A DNA stretch of 11,637 nt from an uncultured Collinsella sp. (GTDB taxonomy: Bacteria; Actinomycetota; Coriobacteriia; Coriobacteriales; Coriobacteriaceae), in NCBI GenBank assembly GCA_958372035.1, contig CATXML010000023.1, positions 1-11,637 of the forward strand, in the 5' to 3' direction. This document shows positions 11,189 to 11,637 of the stretch, in pieces (positions within the stretch are counted from its first letter, which is position 1; each line of letters opens with the position of its first letter). A program made the translations under genes and the position numbers. A model generated the notes under the pieces. It searched no databases, had not been told where the DNA came from, and saw only the letters and a program-made list of their open reading frames with translations.

Positions 11189-11637
11189 ATGTACCAGACG
11201 CGTAAGATCGGTGTGGTCGGCCAGGGCCACGTAGGAGCACATGTCGCCAACAGCCTGCTCATGCAGGGCATTGCCGATGAGCTGTACCTGTGCGATATCA
11301 ACGAGGCCAAGGTGACGTCCGAGGTCCAGGACCTGCGCGACTCCCTTTCGTTTGTCCCGTACAATACCAAAATCGTCAACTGCTACGACCACTACGAGGA
11401 GCTGGCCTGCTGCGACGTCATCGTCAACGCCGCCGGCAAGGTCGCGCTGGCCGCCGGCAACCGTGACGGCGAGCTGTTCTTTACCACCGACGCCGCCCGC
11501 ACCTTTGCCAAGCGCATCGTCGACGCCGGCTTTGACGGCATCTTCGTGAGCATCTCCAACCCCTGCGACGTCGTGTGCACCGAGCTGTGGCACCTGACCG
11601 GCTACGATCCCAAGAAGATCATCGGCTCGGGCTGCGG
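11189..11637 (+). CDS. L-lactate / L-2-hydroxyacid dehydrogenase family protein (3' end beyond the window)
   Basis: The first 149 residues of an NAD-dependent 2-hydroxyacid dehydrogenase of the LDH/MDH superfamily; the gene runs off the window. The start has AAAGGA (11175-11180), 8 bases upstream. The Rossmann fingerprint is KIGVVGQGHVGAHVA (G-x-G-x-x-G), followed by an acidic residue ending strand 2 (YLCDINEAK). ISNPCDV carries the conserved Asn of the active site. The mobile loop reads AAGKVALAAGNRDGELFF rather than the LDH AGxxxxPGExR pattern. It therefore most resembles L-2-hydroxyisocaproate dehydrogenases (NPTGDRF), so branched 2-oxoacids as well as pyruvate are possible substrates. The catalytic His and the rest of the substrate site are outside the window. 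Family sure, substrate unsure. Confidence 0.9.
   Translation, partial: MYQTRKIGVVGQGHVGAHVANSLLMQGIADELYLCDINEAKVTSEVQDLRDSLSFVPYNTKIVNCYDHYEELACCDVIVNAAGKVALAAGNRDGELFFTTDAARTFAKRIVDAGFDGIFVSISNPCDVVCTELWHLTGYDPKKIIGSGC

Overview
The window looks like a chromosomal segment of a high-GC gut actinobacterium, most likely Collinsella or a close relative (Coriobacteriia). This is inferred from gene content, from GC-rich codon use (strongest in the M16 peptidase gene) and from the density of short palindromic repeats. No 16S rRNA or other species marker is present, so the taxon is a judgement, not a proof.

Positions 28-4848 hold a minus-strand sugar-uptake locus. Read from its 5' end the order is: GntR/HutC-type regulator, mannose-family PTS EIIA, EIIB, a terminator-like hairpin followed by a second promoter, a SIS-domain protein resembling FrlB/GfrE/GfrF deglycases, EIIC, EIID and an intrinsic terminator. 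The likely job is uptake and phosphorylation of an amino-sugar conjugate (an Amadori product such as fructoselysine or glucoselysine), cleavage of the phosphorylated product by the SIS enzyme, and substrate-responsive control by the regulator. The substrate is inferred from the pairing of a mannose-type PTS with an FrlB-like enzyme.

Positions 4849-5329 form a repeat-rich divergent intergenic region. It leads to a 1019-residue M16C zinc metallopeptidase (PreP/Cym1/falcilysin type) on the plus strand, which ends at a strong terminator. Positions 8390-8697 are packed with three unrelated palindromic elements. They are followed by a hicAB toxin-antitoxin pair with a candidate LexA-type box and a separate perfect inverted repeat that is a good candidate HicB operator. 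Next come a 5-formyltetrahydrofolate cyclo-ligase (plus), a convergent homoserine O-acyltransferase MetA (minus, with the residue associated with acetyl-CoA use) and the start of an L-lactate/2-hydroxyacid dehydrogenase (plus) cut off by the window end.

The most unusual feature is a 31-bp palindromic element present three times in 5.3 kb. One copy is the stem of the peptidase terminator, one lies upstream of the dehydrogenase gene, and one sits in frame inside the peptidase coding sequence, where it encodes about ten residues of a linker. This resembles palindromic elements that colonise protein-coding genes.
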